A DNA stretch of 64,000 bases. Origin: Sulfitobacter albidus (GTDB lineage Bacteria; Pseudomonadota; Alphaproteobacteria; Rhodobacterales; Rhodobacteraceae). Within the stretch, counting starts at the first letter, position 1, and each line of letters starts with the position of its first letter. A model generated the notes under the pieces. The model had not been told where the DNA came from, ran no database searches, and saw only the letters and a program-made list of their open reading frames with translations. The stretch spans positions 554,501 to 618,500 of the forward strand of contig NZ_CP073581.1 of assembly GCF_018200035.1 (NCBI RefSeq), in the 5' to 3' direction. A program made the position numbers and the translations under genes. Shown in pieces: positions 49,322-58,769 of the stretch.

Positions 49322-51199
49322 ATGGGTTTCAACGGACACCAAGACCGCGCGCGCATCGAAGGCGAAAGCGCGTGGGAAGACCGCGATCTGCACAAGACGC
49401 TCTACGGGATGCTGTCGGCGACGGCGGCCAAGTTCCCCAAGCACAACGCGATGACGTACCAGCTGCAGTCCGGCCCGACCGACCCGGCCGAAACGCTGAA
49501 CTGGCAGCAATTCCACGACAAATCCGTGCAGGCGGCCAACCTGTTCCGCAGCCTTGGCGTCGGTCCTACGGATGTGGTGGCCTATGTGCTGCCTAACGCG
49601 ACAGAAACCGCGCTGAGCCTGATCGGCGGGGCCATCGCCGGTATCGTGAACCCGATCAACCCGCTGCTGGACGCCAGCCAGATCGGCGCCATCCTGCGCG
49701 AGACGGGGGCGACCGTGGTCGTCACGCTCAAACCCTTCCCCAAGACGGATGTGGCCGAGAAAACCGCCGAGGCGGTGAAGCTCGCGCCGAACGTCAAGAC
49801 CGTGCTTGAGGTCGATCTGCTGCGCTATCTCACGGGCCTCAAGAAATTTATCGTGCCGCTGATCCGCCCCAAGCGGAAAACGCAGAACCAGGCGACATAC
49901 AAGGATTTCAACGCGGAACTGGCCAAGCAGCCCAAAACGCTGACATTCGAGGATGTGCAGGAGGACCGCGTCGCGTTCTACTTCCACACCGGGGGCACCA
50001 CGGGGATGCCCAAGGTCGCGCAGCACAAGTATTCGGGCATGATCTACAACGCCTGGCTGGGCAACACGATGCTGTATAACGAGAACGAGGTTGCGATGTG
50101 TCCGCTGCCGCTGTTCCACGTGATGGCGGTACATTCGGTGCTGATGGGGGTCATCCATTCGGGCGCGCATATCGTGCTGCCCACGCCGCAAGGCTATCGC
50201 GGCGAAGGGGTGTTCGACAACTTCTGGAAGCTGTGCGAGCGCTGGGGCGTGACGTTTATCATCACCGTGCCGACTGCGATTTCCGCCATGATGCAGCGTC
50301 CGATCAATGCGGATCTGTCGACGGTCAAGACGGCGTTCTCGGGCTCCGCACCGCTGCCGCAGGAATTGTTCAAGCGGTTCGAGAAATCCACCGGTATCGG
50401 CATCATCGAGGGCTACGGCCTGACCGAGGCGACGGTGCTGGTGTCGTTCAACCCGATTGACGGCGAAAAGCGTATCGGCTCCATCGGGGTGGAGATCCCC
50501 TACACCCGTGTGCGCATCATCAAGGGCACGGAAAACGGCCCCGTCCATGCGGGCGTGGATGAGATCGGGGAGATCTGCGTGTCGAACCCCGGCGTCTTTG
50601 CCGGGAACACCTATACCGAGGCCGACAAGAACAAAGACCTCTACTACGACGAGAAGTTCCTGCGCACGGGCGATCTGGGCCGCAAGGATGCGGATGGCTA
50701 TATCTGGATTACCGGTCGGGCGAAGGATCTGATCATTCGCGGCGGTCACAACATCGACCCCGCCGAGATCGAGGAGGCGCTGCTGGGCCACGAGGCCGTC
50801 GCCTTTGCGGGCGCCATCGGTCAGCCCGACGCGCACGCGGGCGAGGTGCCTTGCGCCTTTGTCGAGCTGGTCGAGGGTGCGCGCGTGACCGAGGACGAAT
50901 TGCTGGCGTTCTGCACGGAACACGTCAAGGAGCGCGCGGCGCAGCCCAAGCATATGACCATCATGGACGAGCTGCCCAAGACCGCCGTCGGCAAGATCTT
51001 CAAACCCGATCTGCGCCGCCATGCCATCACCCGCGTCTACAACGGGGAGCTGGAGAAGGCGGGCGTGGCCGCGCGGGTCGATCACGTGATCGACGACAAA
51101 AAGCGTGGGTTGGTCGCACAGGTCGCGATGAACGGGGCCGACAAGGCCGCCGTGGGGGACGTGCTGGGCAATTTTGCCAACCAGTGGGACGCGATCTGA
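49322..51199 (+). CDS. AMP-dependent acyl-CoA synthetase
   Basis: The 625-residue adenylate-forming enzyme has P-loop YFHTGGTTGMPKVAQHKYSG near residue 222, A5 motif GYGLTEATVL, A7/A8 TGDLGRKDADGYIWITGRAKD, IIRGGHNIDPAEIEEAL, and the catalytic Lys in LPKTAVGKIFKPDL. It is longer than FadD by an insertion before the P-loop. It activates a fatty or related carboxylic acid; the chain is unknown. GGGAGGAG precedes the ATG. A hydrolase gene overlaps its end. Confidence 0.87.
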   Translation: MGFNGHQDRARIEGESAWEDRDLHKTLYGMLSATAAKFPKHNAMTYQLQSGPTDPAETLNWQQFHDKSVQAANLFRSLGVGPTDVVAYVLPNATETALSLIGGAIAGIVNPINPLLDASQIGAILRETGATVVVTLKPFPKTDVAEKTAEAVKLAPNVKTVLEVDLLRYLTGLKKFIVPLIRPKRKTQNQATYKDFNAELAKQPKTLTFEDVQEDRVAFYFHTGGTTGMPKVAQHKYSGMIYNAWLGNTMLYNENEVAMCPLPLFHVMAVHSVLMGVIHSGAHIVLPTPQGYRGEGVFDNFWKLCERWGVTFIITVPTAISAMMQRPINADLSTVKTAFSGSAPLPQELFKRFEKSTGIGIIEGYGLTEATVLVSFNPIDGEKRIGSIGVEIPYTRVRIIKGTENGPVHAGVDEIGEICVSNPGVFAGNTYTEADKNKDLYYDEKFLRTGDLGRKDADGYIWITGRAKDLIIRGGHNIDPAEIEEALLGHEAVAFAGAIGQPDAHAGEVPCAFVELVEGARVTEDELLAFCTEHVKERAAQPKHMTIMDELPKTAVGKIFKPDLRRHAITRVYNGELEKAGVAARVDHVIDDKKRGLVAQVAMNGADKAAVGDVLGNFANQWDAI

Positions 51200-52119
51200 G
51201 CCCGGTAGATTATGACGCGTATCTCGACCCCGAGGTACGCGCCTATATCGCGCGTGGGGCGGCGTTCTATCCGCCCGGCGCGACCGCGCTGACTGTAGCC
51301 GAGCAGCGCGCGACCTATGACGCCATGTGCGCGGAGTTTCATGCGGGCACCCCGCCGGGGGTCGTCACCGTTGACGAGGCCTGGGGCGGGGTGCCCTGCC
51401 GCCGCTACGAGGTCGGCGCCACTGACACCACCGTCATCTACTACCACGGGGGCGGGTTCGTCGTGGGCGGGCTGCACAGCCACGACGACGTCTGCGCCGA
51501 GATCTGCGCGCGCACGGGCTTTCGGGTGATTTCGGTGGACTATGCGCTGGCGCCCGAGGCGGTGTTTCCCGCCTGCTACACCGATGCTTTTGCGGCGTTC
51601 CGGGCGATCCGGACGGCTCATGCGGGGCCGATCGTGCTGGCGGGCGACAGTGCCGGCGGCAATCTCGCGGCAGCGGTGAGCCACGCGGCGCGGGCAGAGG
51701 TGGCGGGGCAGGTGCTGATCTATCCCGGTCTTGGCGGGGACCGTACGCGCGGCAGCTACGTCACCCACGCGCAGGCCCCCGAACTGACGACCGCTGATCT
51801 GGTGGCCTATGAGACGCTGCGCACGGGCGGGGCGGTGCCGCCGGTGGGTGATCCGCGCTATGCGCCCCTGCACGACAGTGATTTTGGCGGGCTGCCGCCG
51901 TCGGTCATCGTGACGGCGGAATGCGACCCGCTGGCCAGCGACGGGGAAGCCTACCGCGACGCGATCCGCGCCGCCGGAGGGCGGGCGGTGTGGTTTGACG
52001 AGGCTGGTCTGGTGCACGGGTGTCTGCGCGCGCGGCACATGAGCGCGAAGGCGGCGGGGCTGTTCGACCGTGTGGTCGATGGGGTGGCCGCGCTGGGCGC
52101 CGGGCGCTGGCCCTACTAG
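51184..52119 (+). CDS. Alpha/beta hydrolase, hormone-sensitive-lipase type
   Basis: The 311-residue esterase has the oxyanion motif YYHGGGFVVGG and nucleophile motif AGDSAGGNLAAA of the HSL family; the late acid and His are in TAECDPLASD and GLVHGCLRA. Start uncertain: GTG at 51184 overlaps the synthetase end by 16 bases, while the conserved N-terminus (PVDYDAYLDPEVRAYI) begins soon after and no ATG lies before it. A lost base near here is possible. The coupling suggests action on related acyl esters. Confidence 0.78.
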   Translation: MGRDLSPVDYDAYLDPEVRAYIARGAAFYPPGATALTVAEQRATYDAMCAEFHAGTPPGVVTVDEAWGGVPCRRYEVGATDTTVIYYHGGGFVVGGLHSHDDVCAEICARTGFRVISVDYALAPEAVFPACYTDAFAAFRAIRTAHAGPIVLAGDSAGGNLAAAVSHAARAEVAGQVLIYPGLGGDRTRGSYVTHAQAPELTTADLVAYETLRTGGAVPPVGDPRYAPLHDSDFGGLPPSVIVTAECDPLASDGEAYRDAIRAAGGRAVWFDEAGLVHGCLRARHMSAKAAGLFDRVVDGVAALGAGRWPY

Positions 52120-52952
52120 CGCAGGAACGGTTTGGCTTGCATGGTGTCGGGGATGTCGGCGCCAAGGCGGCTGAGGATCGTGGGGGCCAGTTGCAGCTGG
52201 TCGATCACGGTGGTGTCGGGCGGGCCTTCGGCGGGCCCGAAGTAATAGAGCGCCGCCTCTTGTTGCAGCGCCCCACGCCCTCCGTGGTGGCCGCGTTCGT
52301 CCTGCCCGTGATCGGCGGTGACGATGATCTCGTACCCCGCCGCGCGCCATTTGTGGATGAACGGAGCGAGCATTTCGTCCATCACGAAACAGGCGTGATC
52401 CATTTCCTGACAGTCGTGGAAATAGCGGTGGCCCATGCTGTCGAGCGTGCAGGTGTGCAGCATCCCGTAATCGAGCGAGAAGCGCTGGCACAGGTTGCTC
52501 AGCGTGGCGAACAGATCGACGTCGGAGGGCGTCATCTGGTTATCCCGGCCGTAGCCCGTCATGGTATGAAAGCGTCCGTGGTTGATGCTGGTGCTTTCCG
52601 GCTCATCGTATTCGATATCGCGCACGTAGTCGAAAGGCGCGCGGTTGAAGAATTCGGACCAGAAGCTGTGGGCGACAGCGCCGGTGATCCCGCCCGCCGC
52701 GCGGACCTGACCAAAGACGTCGGGCTGGCCCAAGTGAAAGACGTTGCCGTTGCCGGTGCAGCCGTGCCGGGCGGGCGGCATCCCCGTATGGATCGAGGCG
52801 TAGCAGGAGGCGGAGATCGAGGGCAGGACCGAACGGATCTTCCACACGCGCGCCTCGCCACTGTCGACCCACCCTTCGAGATTGCCGAAAAGGCGGCGCC
52901 AGTTGCGCCAGGGCACGCCGTCCAGAATGATCAGAAGCAACTTGTTTTGCAT
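52116..52952 (-). CDS. Alkaline phosphatase-superfamily phosphodiesterase/pyrophosphatase
   Basis: The 278-residue protein of the type I nucleotide pyrophosphatase/phosphodiesterase family has metal ligands in LLLIILDGVPWR, a Ser-rich nucleophile region VLPSISASCYASIHTGMPP, and DSMGHRYFHDC and VTADHGQDERGHHGG for the second metal set. No signal peptide is visible. GGGAGACC precedes the ATG. It converges with the esterase, sharing a few bases at the stops. Substrate unknown. Confidence 0.82.
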   Translation of the reverse strand: MQNKLLLIILDGVPWRNWRRLFGNLEGWVDSGEARVWKIRSVLPSISASCYASIHTGMPPARHGCTGNGNVFHLGQPDVFGQVRAAGGITGAVAHSFWSEFFNRAPFDYVRDIEYDEPESTSINHGRFHTMTGYGRDNQMTPSDVDLFATLSNLCQRFSLDYGMLHTCTLDSMGHRYFHDCQEMDHACFVMDEMLAPFIHKWRAAGYEIIVTADHGQDERGHHGGRGALQQEAALYYFGPAEGPPDTTVIDQLQLAPTILSRLGADIPDTMQAKPFLR

Positions 52953-53087
52953 GGTGGTCTCCCCGAGCTATTCTGGGCAGGGTGCGCGCGGGCACGGGCA
53001 GGTGCAAGGATGATCTGGGGTCACGCGTTTGTGAGCGGAAATGGCGTGCCCGATTGGCTATAGCGAGGGGCAGCATAGGAGACCACG

Positions 53088-53567
53088 ATGGCAAAGACGA
53101 ACAAACGCAAGCGGGCGCAGGCGGAAAAGCGTGGCGCGGCACCTCAGGCGACACGTGCGCCCGTCAATCGCCGCGCGCTGCTGGGGTGGAGCATCGCGGG
53201 CGTCGCGCTGGCCGGGGCTGCGGGCGCCTGGGGGGTGACGTCGTTCAACGCAAGCCAGGCGGAGCGGGATCTGAGCCGGATCGGGCAGGGCGCGCCCGCC
53301 ATCGTGCAGATCCACGATCCGCAGTGCCCCCTGTGCAACGATCTGCAACGCGAGACACGCAAGGCGCTGGCGGGACTCGAGGGGGAGCCACCGGTCTATC
53401 TGGTGGCGGATCTCACGCTGCCCGAGGGGGCGGCATTCGCGCGCGATCACGCGGCCGCGCATGTGACGCTTTTGCTGTTTGACGCAGCCGGTCGCCGGGT
53501 GCAGACGATCCAAGGGCCGCATACGCGCACGCAGTTGCAGCCGATGTTCGCGCGGCTGACGCGGTAG
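53088..53567 (+). CDS. Membrane-anchored thioredoxin-like protein
   Basis: The 159-residue product has a very basic N-terminus (KTNKRKRAQAEKR), one membrane anchor (about residues 31-50) and a periplasmic thioredoxin-like domain with a CPLC redox motif in HDPQCPLCNDLQ. A DNA-binding look at the N-terminus is misleading; the basic residues fit a cytoplasmic tail. It may act in thiol redox or metal delivery outside the membrane. Two hairpins follow the stop at once. Confidence 0.65.
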   Translation: MAKTNKRKRAQAEKRGAAPQATRAPVNRRALLGWSIAGVALAGAAGAWGVTSFNASQAERDLSRIGQGAPAIVQIHDPQCPLCNDLQRETRKALAGLEGEPPVYLVADLTLPEGAAFARDHAAAHVTLLLFDAAGRRVQTIQGPHTRTQLQPMFARLTR

Positions 53568-53611
53568 CGTTTTCCGCCACGGAAAACGGTCGGAATTTTT
53601 CGAAAATTCCG
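53568..53611. terminator. Two consecutive perfect stem-loops
   Basis: CGTTTTCC pairs with GGAAAACG (53568-53588, 5-base loop). CGGAATTTT pairs with AAAATTCCG (53591-53611, 3-base loop). They begin right after the thioredoxin-like stop and also lie past the end of the small minus-strand gene, so they may end both transcripts. Confidence 0.6.
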
Positions 53612-53645
53612 GGATAGGGCGCAAATAGAGCAGGCCCTGGACACA

Positions 53646-53828
53646 TTAGTGACAGTGCACCCTGCCGACCTTTGTTTCCATGTGGCAGCACTGTCCGGGA
53701 GGTGAGCTTTTGCGGCAGCCGCCTCCGTGCGCAATTTCGGACGGAGCTGTTTGCGTGGCAATTTGCGCAGCAACTACGTTAGGCGATGTTCCGACGACCA
53801 GCGCGAACACCAATAGAATCTGAGGCAC
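53646..53828 (-). CDS. Small exported cysteine/histidine-rich protein
   Basis: The 60-residue product starts at a GTG with GGAG eight bases upstream. A signal peptide (MPQILLVFALVVGTSPNVVA, cleavage after AAQ) is followed by a mature part of about 38 residues with four cysteines and several histidines (GGGCRKSSPPGQCCH, VHCH). The compact CxnCCHxnCH pattern suggests a disulfide-tied or metal-binding peptide. I do not know a function. Base use is less GC-rich than in the neighbours. Confidence 0.55.
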   Translation of the reverse strand: MPQILLVFALVVGTSPNVVAAQIATQTAPSEIAHGGGCRKSSPPGQCCHMETKVGRVHCH

Positions 53829-54208
53829 GGCGCACTCTCCATAGTTTAGTTAATAATCCATTAACAACCATGGCGGGTGTGCGCAATACGTGTGTGCATG
53901 TTGGCTGCCCCCAGCTTTTGTCAAAAAAACATGCGTGATGCGCAACAATTGAAGCGGGCGGGCGGCCGATGATGGTGCCGACGGTCTGGCGCGGGTTCAT
54001 CGCGGTGTCGGCCATCTGGTAGATCATCTGCAATTCGCGCAGATCATCGCGGGGCGGGGTCGGCAGATCGGGCGACGGGGCGCGCGGGACCGGCTTTGGG
54101 GGCAACCCCAATATCGAGCGCGTATCGCCCACCCAGATGTGCCGTGATGAGCGGACCGTCACCATCGGCTCCGTTTGGCGAGATGAGCGCGGCTGAGCGG
54201 TGCGCGTT
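53829..54208. other. Gene-poor stretch with a duplicated ABC-transporter fragment
   Basis: An AT-rich part (53829-53950, with TTTAGTTAATAATCC) precedes a copy of an internal piece of the peptide-transporter ATPase gene. The rest (54076-54208) carries no supported gene. An open frame across the stretch is made by the duplicated segment and is not a gene. Confidence 0.55.
53957..54075 (-). pseudogene. Duplicated fragment of the peptide ABC ATPase gene
   Basis: About 119 bases match 55574-55692 in the same orientation with roughly half a dozen differences. The segment encodes DDLRELQMIYQMADTAMNP and the following QTVGTIIGRP of the second ATPase domain. It has no start, Walker or stop context, so it is a decaying remnant of a local duplication. 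Confidence 0.8.
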
Positions 54209-54889
54209 CTAGAAGAGCGCGTCGAAATTCCGCGTCGCGTAGCTGCGGCTGCGGCGCACGAAAATCGCCAGATCATAGCGGGTATTGCGCATGACGGTGG
54301 TGGAGCGACCGTTGGCCGTATTTGAAAACGTGCCGCGCAGTTCGCCGTAGCCGTTGCAATTGAGTTTCAGCGCGTCCGCCGGGCCGCGCAGGGTGCAGAT
54401 CTTGGCAAAATTGGCGCCGAAGACCTGCCAGACCCGGTCGGTAAAACTGTTGGTCTCGAACAGGACGGGCGCGATGGTTTTCGTGCCGGTGGATTTGTCA
54501 CGCACGATCATGATGCCGGGCTTGACATAGTCGGTATAGCGGTCGTTCTTGGGATGCTGGCGGAGCGTGCTGTTTTCCAAAAGGAAGCCGCTGTTATCGA
54601 CGCAGTGATCAATGACCGCCTGCGAGAAACCCACATTCTCCATCTCGCGCGAGATCTGGCGCCGGAAGCCGCGTTTGGCGTTGTCTTTCGCGGAAGGTCG
54701 ACCGCTCCACCAGAAGGTAGAGGGGCAGTAGGCTTTTGTGGAGGCGTAGACACTGGAAGCGTTCTTGGATTTCAGAAAATTGGCTTCGCGGTTGATAAGC
54801 TGCGATTTGGCCTGAAGCACGTCCCAATCGGTAGCAGCGGCCGTCGTTGCGGCGAGGCAGAGGGCTGCGGACAGGAGTATCTTTTTCAT
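54209..54889 (-). CDS. Exported protein of unknown function
   Basis: The 226-residue product has a signal peptide (MKKILLSAALCLAATTAAA) and a mature domain with four cysteines (YCPSTFWW, HCVDN, ICTLRG, NCNGYG), rich in basic and aromatic residues. No family is recognised. It lies alone between the duplicated fragment and the end of the transporter operon on the same strand, 319 bases from the latter's last gene start side, and probably has its own promoter. Confidence 0.65.
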   Translation of the reverse strand: MKKILLSAALCLAATTAAATDWDVLQAKSQLINREANFLKSKNASSVYASTKAYCPSTFWWSGRPSAKDNAKRGFRRQISREMENVGFSQAVIDHCVDNSGFLLENSTLRQHPKNDRYTDYVKPGIMIVRDKSTGTKTIAPVLFETNSFTDRVWQVFGANFAKICTLRGPADALKLNCNGYGELRGTFSNTANGRSTTVMRNTRYDLAIFVRRSRSYATRNFDALF

Positions 54890-55087
54890 AAGGTTTCTCG
54901 GTGGTTATTCGAATATTCAGAAATCATATCAGCTGTGAATGCGGCTACAAGCCGTGGGCGGGTAAAGACTGTCGAAATCGGCCGCAATAGTCCAGCGCAT
55001 CCAGGTGCGTGAGGGGCGCGATGGCCTGTATTCGATTAGGGACGATCTGATAAGGAGCCGCAAGCCTGGGGCGGTCGTCGGTCGGGT

Positions 55088-56725
55088 CTAGTTTCCCGCA
55101 CTCTCCATGCGGCGGCTTTCGATCGTTTCTTCGAGCCAGCCGATCTTCATCTTCGGGACCGAGCTGAGCAGCAGATCGGTGTAGGCGTCGAAGGGGGGGA
55201 CAGGACTTGCGATTTCGGCCCGTAGCGCACGACCTCACCCTGGTACATCACCGCGATACTGTCGGCGATGGCTTTGACCGTCGCCAGATCGTGCGTGATG
55301 AAGAGATAGGCGACGTCCTCGATCTTTTGCAGGTTCAGCAACAGCTTGAGGATCCCGTCGGCCACCAGCGGATCGAGGGCTGAGGTGACCTCATCGCAGA
55401 TGATAAGCTTGGGCTTGGCGGCCAGCGCGCGGGCGATGCAGACGCGTTGTTTCTGGCCCCCGACAGCTCCGCCGGGTAGCGGTCCTGAAAACCCTCGCCC
55501 AGCTCAATCTCGTCGAGCAATTCCTGGATCCGCTCCTGTTTGGCGCGCCCCTTGAGGCCGAAGTAGAATTCCAGCGGGCGGCCGATGATGGTGCCAACGG
55601 TCTGGCGCGGGTTCATCGCGGTGTCGGCCATCTGGTAGATCATCTGCAATTCGCGCAGATCGTCGCGGGGCCGGGTCGCCAGATCCGGCGTCAGGGCGCG
55701 CCCGTCAAAGGTGATCTGCCCCGCCGAGGGCGGCAGAAGCCCGGTAATCACCCGCGCGAGCGTCGATTTGCCGGAACCGCTTTCGCCCACCACGGCGAGC
55801 GTCTGGCCGGGGTGCATTTCGACGTTGATATTTTTGAGCACGTCGAAATCGGTGCCCTTGTAGCGCGCGGTGATGCCTTCGACCTTGAGGATGGGGGTAT
55901 CGGTCGGCGTCTTCTCCTCATGCTCGATCGAGCGGACGGAAACGAGCGCCTTGGTGTATTCCTCGCGCGGGGCGTTGATGATCTGGTCGGTTGTGCCGTA
56001 TTCGACCATCTCGCCCTGCTGCAGCACCATGATGTGATCGCTGACCTGCGCGACCACGGCCAGATCGTGCGTGATATAAAGCGCGGCCACGCCAGTGTCG
56101 GCAATCGCCTCCTTGATCGCGGCAAGCACGTCGATCTGCGTGGTGACGTCGAGCGCGGTGGTCGGTTCGTCAAAGACCACAAGATCGGGTTCGGGGCACA
56201 GCGCGAGCGCGGTCATACACCGTTGCAACTGGCCACCCGAGACCTGATGCGGGTAGCGTTCGCCGATGGTGTCGGGATCGGGCAGGCCGAGTTTGGCAAA
56301 AAGCGCGCGGGCGCGGTCTTCGGCGTCGCGGCGGTTGAACTTGCCCTGGCCGATGGCGGCTTCGGTGACCTGTTCCATGATGCGTTTGGCAGGGTTGAAG
56401 GAGGCGGCGGCGGATTGGCTGACGTAAGTGACTTCGGCACCGCGCAGACGGCGGATGTCGCCCACGCCGGTTTGCAGGATATCGCGCCCGTTCACGGTGA
56501 CCGTGCCACCCGTCAGCTCGACCCCGCCGCGCCCGTAGGCCATTGTCGCCAGCCCGATGGTGGATTTACCGGCCCCGGATTCGCCGATCAGGCCCAGCAC
56601 CTTGCCGGCCTCCAGATCGAAATCGACGCCGTGCACGATTTCGATGTCGCGGGATTTCTCACCGGGGGATAGATCGTCGCGCCGATTTTCAGGCCGCGGA
56701 CTTGCAGGAGGGGTTTGTCAGTCAT
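55088..56725 (-). CDS. Peptide ABC transporter ATPase, fused two-domain DppDF type (three frameshifts in this sequence)
   Basis: Double ATPase energising peptide uptake. Domain 1 has GESGAGKST, LTGGTVTVNG and QVSGGQLQRCMTAL with VVFDEPTTALD; domain 2 has GESGSGKST and LSGGQKQR. Bases are missing in G/C runs at 56664-56668, 55457-55461 and 55193-55199. Repairing them joins TIYPPGEKSRDIEIVHGVDF, ELSGGQKQRVCIARALAAK and SPPFDAYTDLLLSSVPKM, for 546 residues ending at 55088. The ATG at 56725 begins MTDKPLLQVRGLKIG. Last gene of the operon. Confidence 0.87.
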
Positions 56726-56876
56726 GTAAGTCGTCCGTCTATTGCAGGCCCCGCCCGGCGGCACGCCGGGCAGCCCCCGACCGCTCCCACGGGCGGGGGC
56801 TTCACCCCCACCCGCGGCCGGGGGCTGCCCGTTCCGCAGAAGTTCGCGCTTTGCCGCTGTGCAATCCTCGCCCACA

Positions 56877-57691
56877 TCACCCGCGCCCGCCTTTCAGCGA
56901 GGTGGTGCGCGACAGGATCCAGTCGGCCACGAGGTTGATCGAGATGCACAGCGCCGCGATGGCGAAGGCCGGGTAGAGCGCGGCGGCAATGCCGTAGTTG
57001 ATGCCCTCCTTGTTCTCTTTCACGATGCCGCCCCAGTCGGCCTGCGGCGGTTGCACGCCGAGGCCCAGGAACGACAGCGTCGAGACAAACAGCACCATGA
57101 AGATGAAGCGCAGCCCCATCTCGGCGACCAGCGGGCTGAGCGCGTTTGGCAGGGTTTCGCGGAAGATGATCCAGCCGATTTTCTCGCCCCGCAGGCGCGC
57201 GGCCTCGACGTAGTCCATCACGGTGATATCCACGGCCACGGCGCGCGCCAGACGGTAGACGCGGGTGCTGTCCAGCAGGCCCATCAGCACGATCAGCACG
57301 GTGATCGTGGTGGGCATCACCGACAGGACCACCAGCGCAAAGATGAGCGAGGGGATGGACATGATGAGATCGACAAAGCGGCTGAGCAGCTGATCGACCC
57401 AGCCGCCCGACACGGCGGCAAAGAAGCCCAGGACCGAGCCTGTTACAAAGCTGAGCAATGTGGCGGCGGTCGCGATAAAGATCGTTGTCTGCCCCCCGAA
57501 GACCATCCGGCTGAGCAGGTCGCGCCCGATGCTGTCGGTGCCCAGCAGGAAACGGTCCGATGGGGCTCCCACACGTCGCCGACGACTTCGGCCATGCCGT
57601 AGGGGGCGACGAAGGGCGCGAAGATGGCGCAGAAGAAGAACAGCGTCGTGAAGAACAGGCCGACGAGGGCGGCGGGGGGGATGCGGATCAT
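56877..57691 (-). CDS. Peptide ABC transporter permease, DppC type (frameshifted in this sequence)
   Basis: Inner-membrane permease with the DppC/OppC pattern: N-terminal anchor (IRIPPAALVGLFFTTLFFF), FLLGTDSIGRDLLSRMVFG, and the EAA loop YVEAARLRGEKIGWIIFRETLPN. The frame breaks in the run 57562-57565. One extra base gives VVGDVWEPPSDRFLLGTD and a 271-residue product. It lies downstream of the DppB-type gene, with two stem-loops between them. Confidence 0.87.
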
Positions 57692-57751
57692 GTCAGGTTG
57701 TCCCCGATGGTGGGGTGAGTGTTGCAAACGCTACCGGGTGTCTCCCCGCGC

Positions 57752-57809
57752 CCTCGCGGAGCGAGGACGCTTGGTCGCACGAAATGAAAAATTCGGGGAT
57801 TTTTCATTT
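57752..57809. repeat. Two stem-loops between the permease genes
   Basis: AAATGAAAAAT pairs perfectly with ATTTTTCATTT (57782-57809, loop TCGGGG), overlapping the DppB-type stop codon. CCTCGC pairs with GCGAGG (57752-57766). Such intercistronic stems often protect upstream mRNA or reduce downstream expression. Confidence 0.7.
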
Positions 57810-58760
57810 GGGATGCCTCAGGCGGGGGTTGCTTACGATGGAGACGATGTCGGCGATCAGGTTCAGACCGATGTAGACGGCGGCAAAGATCAGGCCGCAG
57901 GCCTGCACCACCGGCACGTCACGCTTGGCCACGTGATCGACGAGGTATTGGCCCATGCCGGGATAGGCAAAGACGACCTCGACCACCACGACGCCCACCA
58001 CCAGATAAGCGAGGTTGATCATCACCACGTTGACGATGGGGGCGATGGCGTTGGGAAAGGCGTGCTTGCGGATCACGGTCAGCATGCGCAGCCCCTTGAG
58101 CTCTGCCGTCTCGATGTAGGCGGATTGCATGACGTTCAGGATCGCGGCGCGGGTCATGCGCATCATATGCGCCAACACGACAAAGGTCAGCACGATCACC
58201 GGGATCGCGATGGCGTTGAGCTTTTGCCACAGGTTCATCGACTCGTTGAAAAGTGCGACCGACGGGAACCAGCCCAGCTGGATCGCGAGGAAATAGATCA
58301 GGATGTAGCCGATCATGAATTCGGGGATCGAAATCGTCGTCAGCGTCACGGCCGAGATCAGCTTGTCCGGCCAGCGGTCCTTGTAGCGCACGGCGAGCAG
58401 GCCCAGAAAGATCGCGAGCGGTACGGAAATCAGCGCGGCCCAGAAGGCCAGAAACAGGGTATTGCCGAGGCGCGAGGAGATGCTTTCGGCGATGTCGCGC
58501 CCGTTGGTCAGCGCGGTGCCCAGATCGCCGGTCAGAATACCGCCAAGCCAGTTGAAATAGCGCGTCACCGGTGGCTCGTTCAGCCCCAGTTCGGCGCGCA
58601 GGTTTTCAAGCGCCTGCGGGGTGGCCGACTGGCCAAGGATCTGCTGGGCGACATCGCCCGGCAGCATCATGGTGCCCGCAAAGATCAGGACCGAGACCGC
58701 CAGAAGCAGAAGGATGCCCAGCGCGACGCGCTGGGCAATGAGTTTTAGAACAGGGTGCAT
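57804..58760 (-). CDS. Peptide ABC transporter permease, DppB type
   Basis: The 318-residue permease has the conserved N-terminus (LIAQRVALGILLLLAVSVLIF), LGQSATPQALENLRAELGLN, and the EAA loop YIETAELKGLRMLTVIRKHAFPNA. It pairs with the DppC-type permease to form the channel. It lies nine bases after the binding-protein gene on the same strand. Confidence 0.9.
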   Translation of the reverse strand: MHPVLKLIAQRVALGILLLLAVSVLIFAGTMMLPGDVAQQILGQSATPQALENLRAELGLNEPPVTRYFNWLGGILTGDLGTALTNGRDIAESISSRLGNTLFLAFWAALISVPLAIFLGLLAVRYKDRWPDKLISAVTLTTISIPEFMIGYILIYFLAIQLGWFPSVALFNESMNLWQKLNAIAIPVIVLTFVVLAHMMRMTRAAILNVMQSAYIETAELKGLRMLTVIRKHAFPNAIAPIVNVVMINLAYLVVGVVVVEVVFAYPGMGQYLVDHVAKRDVPVVQACGLIFAAVYIGLNLIADIVSIVSNPRLRHPK

Positions 58761-58769
58761 CGATCCGCC

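Noticed and set aside
53779..54276. A 165-codon frame on the minus strand
   Set aside because: It is held open by the duplicated ATPase fragment and by shadow frames of the exported protein and the small Cys/His gene.
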